In this document: positions 38,863 through 40,589 of the stretch, in pieces | How the letters are laid out: every line of letters starts with the position of its first letter | How positions within the stretch are numbered: position 1 is the first letter of the stretch | IMG/VR virus record: IMGVR_UViG_3300032011_000032 | Location: 1 to 40,589 of that record | Source: a virus | Reading direction: 5' to 3' (one strand) | Length of the DNA: 40,589 nt | Program-made: the position numbers and the translations under genes | The notes under the pieces: model-generated | The model's input: only the letters and a program-made list of their open reading frames with translations | Told to the model about the DNA's origin: nothing | Databases searched by the model: none

Positions 38863-40137
38863 ATGGCTAATAACTGGGTTAGCGGAAGTAATACTCCCGC
38901 AGTCGCTCATAATAGAGGTGGTACTGGACAGGTAACTGTTGCAGGAACCATGAAATATGGCTCTCTGGATGAAACAGAAGCCATTAAGATACAGAAGAAA
39001 TTTCTGTCAATCGCAAAACGTAACATGGTATTCGCACGTTTTGCACAGAAGGAAACCAAGGAGCGTCAAGGTGGGCTAGAAGTTCGCTGGAAGCGTTTTG
39101 AAAAGTTTGGTCTTCCTCTCGTACCATTGGCTGAAGGTGTAAAGCCTCCTGCCGACAGCTTGCTGCAAACAATCATTAAGGTAAAGTTACACCAATATGG
39201 TTCATACGTTGCCACAACTGATGTTCTCGTAGCAGCAGCTCAAGATCCAATCATTCAGCAAGTTACTGAACGCCAATCAATTCAGGCTGCAGAACTGATG
39301 GATTTTCTCACCTATTTACACGCACGTTCTGGTACTCAAGCTGCTTTTTCTGGTGGTACTACTAGAGCAACTGTTGCAAAAACTATCTGCAACACAATTG
39401 GTGTAAATGCTTCTTCTCAAACACCAGATACAACTTTACTTGATACTGCAGTACGTACACTGGAATATCAGGAAGCACGTAAGATTGCTAAACAGATGAC
39501 TCCATCCCCTAAGTATGCTACTGAGCCAGTGCCAGAGTCATACGTAGCGGTTTGTCATACTGATCTTCGTAAGGATATCGAGCTATTGCCTGGATTTATC
39601 CCTTATCAGAAGTATAGTAACAACGGGCAACAGATGTTACCTGGAGAGATTGGAGCTGTAGGTGTAATTCGTTTCATTCTTACAACGCAAGCTGCACCTT
39701 TTGGAAAAGATCCAGCAGGAACAGCTTACAAAAACTTGAACATCTCACTCACACAGGGTTCAGCATATGTTGCTGGTCATACTGGACAATCGTTTGGTAC
39801 GACTACTGGTACTGTTGCTGACACTGGTGACTATGCAGAAGCTGGTGCAACCACTGAATTTGGTGCTGCTCATGGAGGTAATACCACATTGGTAAGAACT
39901 CCTGCTGATGCTAAGTTTCAGGTTTATCCTGTGATAATCTTCTCTGCAGAAGCTTTAGGGTGTGTAACACTCTCTGGTTTTGATGCAGTAGTACCTAAGG
40001 TTGTGATGCCACAACCTGCAGTAACTGATCCATTGGGTCAGTCTGGTTCAGTTGGCTGGAAAAGCTGGTATGCTTGCCAGATCCTGAACGAAGACTGGAT
40101 CTACAGGATCGAGTGTGCGTGTTCTAAACTCGACTAA
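38863..40137 (+). CDS. Major capsid protein, N4-gp56 family
   Basis: 424 residues. The pattern AIKIQKKFLSIAKRNMVFARFA, then GGLEVRWKRFEKFGLPLVPL, VKLHQYGSYVATTDVL and PEPVPESYVAVCHTDLRKDI matches the N4 gp56-type major capsid family (HK97 fold) as I know it. It has AGGAC before the ATG. Its codon use is slightly richer in GC than its neighbours, as expected for a highly expressed gene. It assembles the icosahedral shell over the scaffold. Confidence 0.88.
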   Translation: MANNWVSGSNTPAVAHNRGGTGQVTVAGTMKYGSLDETEAIKIQKKFLSIAKRNMVFARFAQKETKERQGGLEVRWKRFEKFGLPLVPLAEGVKPPADSLLQTIIKVKLHQYGSYVATTDVLVAAAQDPIIQQVTERQSIQAAELMDFLTYLHARSGTQAAFSGGTTRATVAKTICNTIGVNASSQTPDTTLLDTAVRTLEYQEARKIAKQMTPSPKYATEPVPESYVAVCHTDLRKDIELLPGFIPYQKYSNNGQQMLPGEIGAVGVIRFILTTQAAPFGKDPAGTAYKNLNISLTQGSAYVAGHTGQSFGTTTGTVADTGDYAEAGATTEFGAAHGGNTTLVRTPADAKFQVYPVIIFSAEALGCVTLSGFDAVVPKVVMPQPAVTDPLGQSGSVGWKSWYACQILNEDWIYRIECACSKLD

Positions 40138-40150
40138 TTAAAGAGTGTGA

Positions 40151-40585
40151 ATGCCTAAAGGGTTTCAGGGGTGGGTTCCACCTGCCCCTGTTTCAGAGCA
40201 GTTATTTGAAAGTTCTATTATTGAGATTACATCTGATAGCCTTACTAATGAAGAACTTGCTATAACGAATGCTCGTTTTGATCATCGTCTTTATCCTAAC
40301 TCATTACCTGAGAGAATCTCTGTTGTAATGACGGAACCTTTTGCAGGAGTAAATGCAAAGATTTGTTTAGGCAGGGTTAATGATGCTAAAGAAGATGAGT
40401 TATATTTAAACTGGACAGAGCTACCGGATGTTCCTTATTCCTTTCAGCAAAAGCCAGAATCTATTTTTATTCCACCGGACGAATCAAATAATATAATTCG
40501 TCTAAGTTTCAGGCTGAGAGGGGGTGATCCACCAACGTCTGGAAGAATTCTTTTCTTTATAAAACACAGGTTAATATGGCAGTAG
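40151..40585 (+). CDS. Probable head completion / neck protein
   Basis: 144 residues, beta-rich, with PERISVVMTEPFAGVNAKIC and IFIPPDESNNIIRLSFRLRG and no helical coiled coil. The location directly after the capsid gene and the size fit a head completion, decoration or connector protein. The end overlaps the start of a further gene that runs off the window. The family is not recognised. Confidence 0.55.
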   Translation: MPKGFQGWVPPAPVSEQLFESSIIEITSDSLTNEELAITNARFDHRLYPNSLPERISVVMTEPFAGVNAKICLGRVNDAKEDELYLNWTELPDVPYSFQQKPESIFIPPDESNNIIRLSFRLRGGDPPTSGRILFFIKHRLIWQ

Positions 40586-40589
40586 CAGG
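40576..40589 (+). CDS. Start of a further gene cut by the window edge
   Basis: ATG GCA GTA GCA GG starts within the last codons of the 144-residue gene in another frame (AGG five bases before it). Only four codons are visible, so nothing can be said of the product. Overlapping starts are the rule in this operon. Confidence 0.3.

Noticed and set aside
1-40589. Prophage or CRISPR content
   Set aside because: No integrase, att-like repeats, host genes or repeat-spacer array were found; the XRE-type regulator alone does not indicate lysogeny.

Overview
The window is almost all of a lytic-type, tailed (podovirus-like) phage genome of roughly 38-40% G+C by eye. It has no integrase, host genes, rRNA, tRNA or CRISPR. 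The N4-gp56-type major capsid protein, large portal, T7-gp12/P22-like tail protein and a giant LPD38-like 'polyvalent' ejected protein point to a podovirus. A free-standing protein almost identical in pattern to the C-terminus of alphaproteobacterial B12-dependent ribonucleotide reductase (NrdJ) suggests an alphaproteobacterial, perhaps marine, host; that host assignment is inference. The left edge cuts a tail gene, and at the right edge a new gene has just begun, as expected of a circular map with a small missing piece. No lysin or fibre gene was recognised, and these may lie in the missing part.

Layout. (1) 1-15829, rightward: the end of the structural operon, with a tail protein, a short beta-domain paralogue of its C-terminus, small coiled-coil proteins, two probable ejection or internal proteins and a 2909-residue giant protein. 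(2) 15830-15898: a convergent junction with a hairpin and one copy of a 60-bp dispersed repeat. (3) 15899-30153, leftward: the early/replication region. In transcription order it runs: a GC-richer lone gene closed by a strong terminator; overlapping tiny membrane proteins; many small unknown genes; a non-coding AT-rich structured region; a MoxR-like AAA+ ATPase; a row of tightly coupled small genes including zinc-ribbon proteins; an unknown 304-residue protein; a metallopeptidase-VWA protein; a YqaJ exonuclease with a probable annealase; a replication initiator, helicase-loader candidate and DnaB helicase; the NrdJ tail; and an XRE regulator, SSB and ribbon-helix-helix protein. (4) 30154-30588: a divergent control region with a consensus sigma70-type promoter and a long polypyrimidine tract. 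(5) 30589-40589, rightward: DNA-processing and packaging genes (small terminase, RuvC-like resolvase, HNH nuclease, large terminase), then portal, scaffold and major capsid.

How it works together. No DNA or RNA polymerase and no primase are visible, so the phage probably loads a DnaB-type helicase and recruits host polymerases. Its promoters look like host sigma70 promoters. The exonuclease/annealase pair with SSB gives recombination, and RuvC, HNH and the terminases resolve and package DNA. The most unusual parts are the AAA+/304-aa/VWA-metallopeptidase set, the stand-alone NrdJ redox tail, and repeated gene-junction cassettes in which the ribosome-binding site and start codon of one gene form the last codons of the previous gene.
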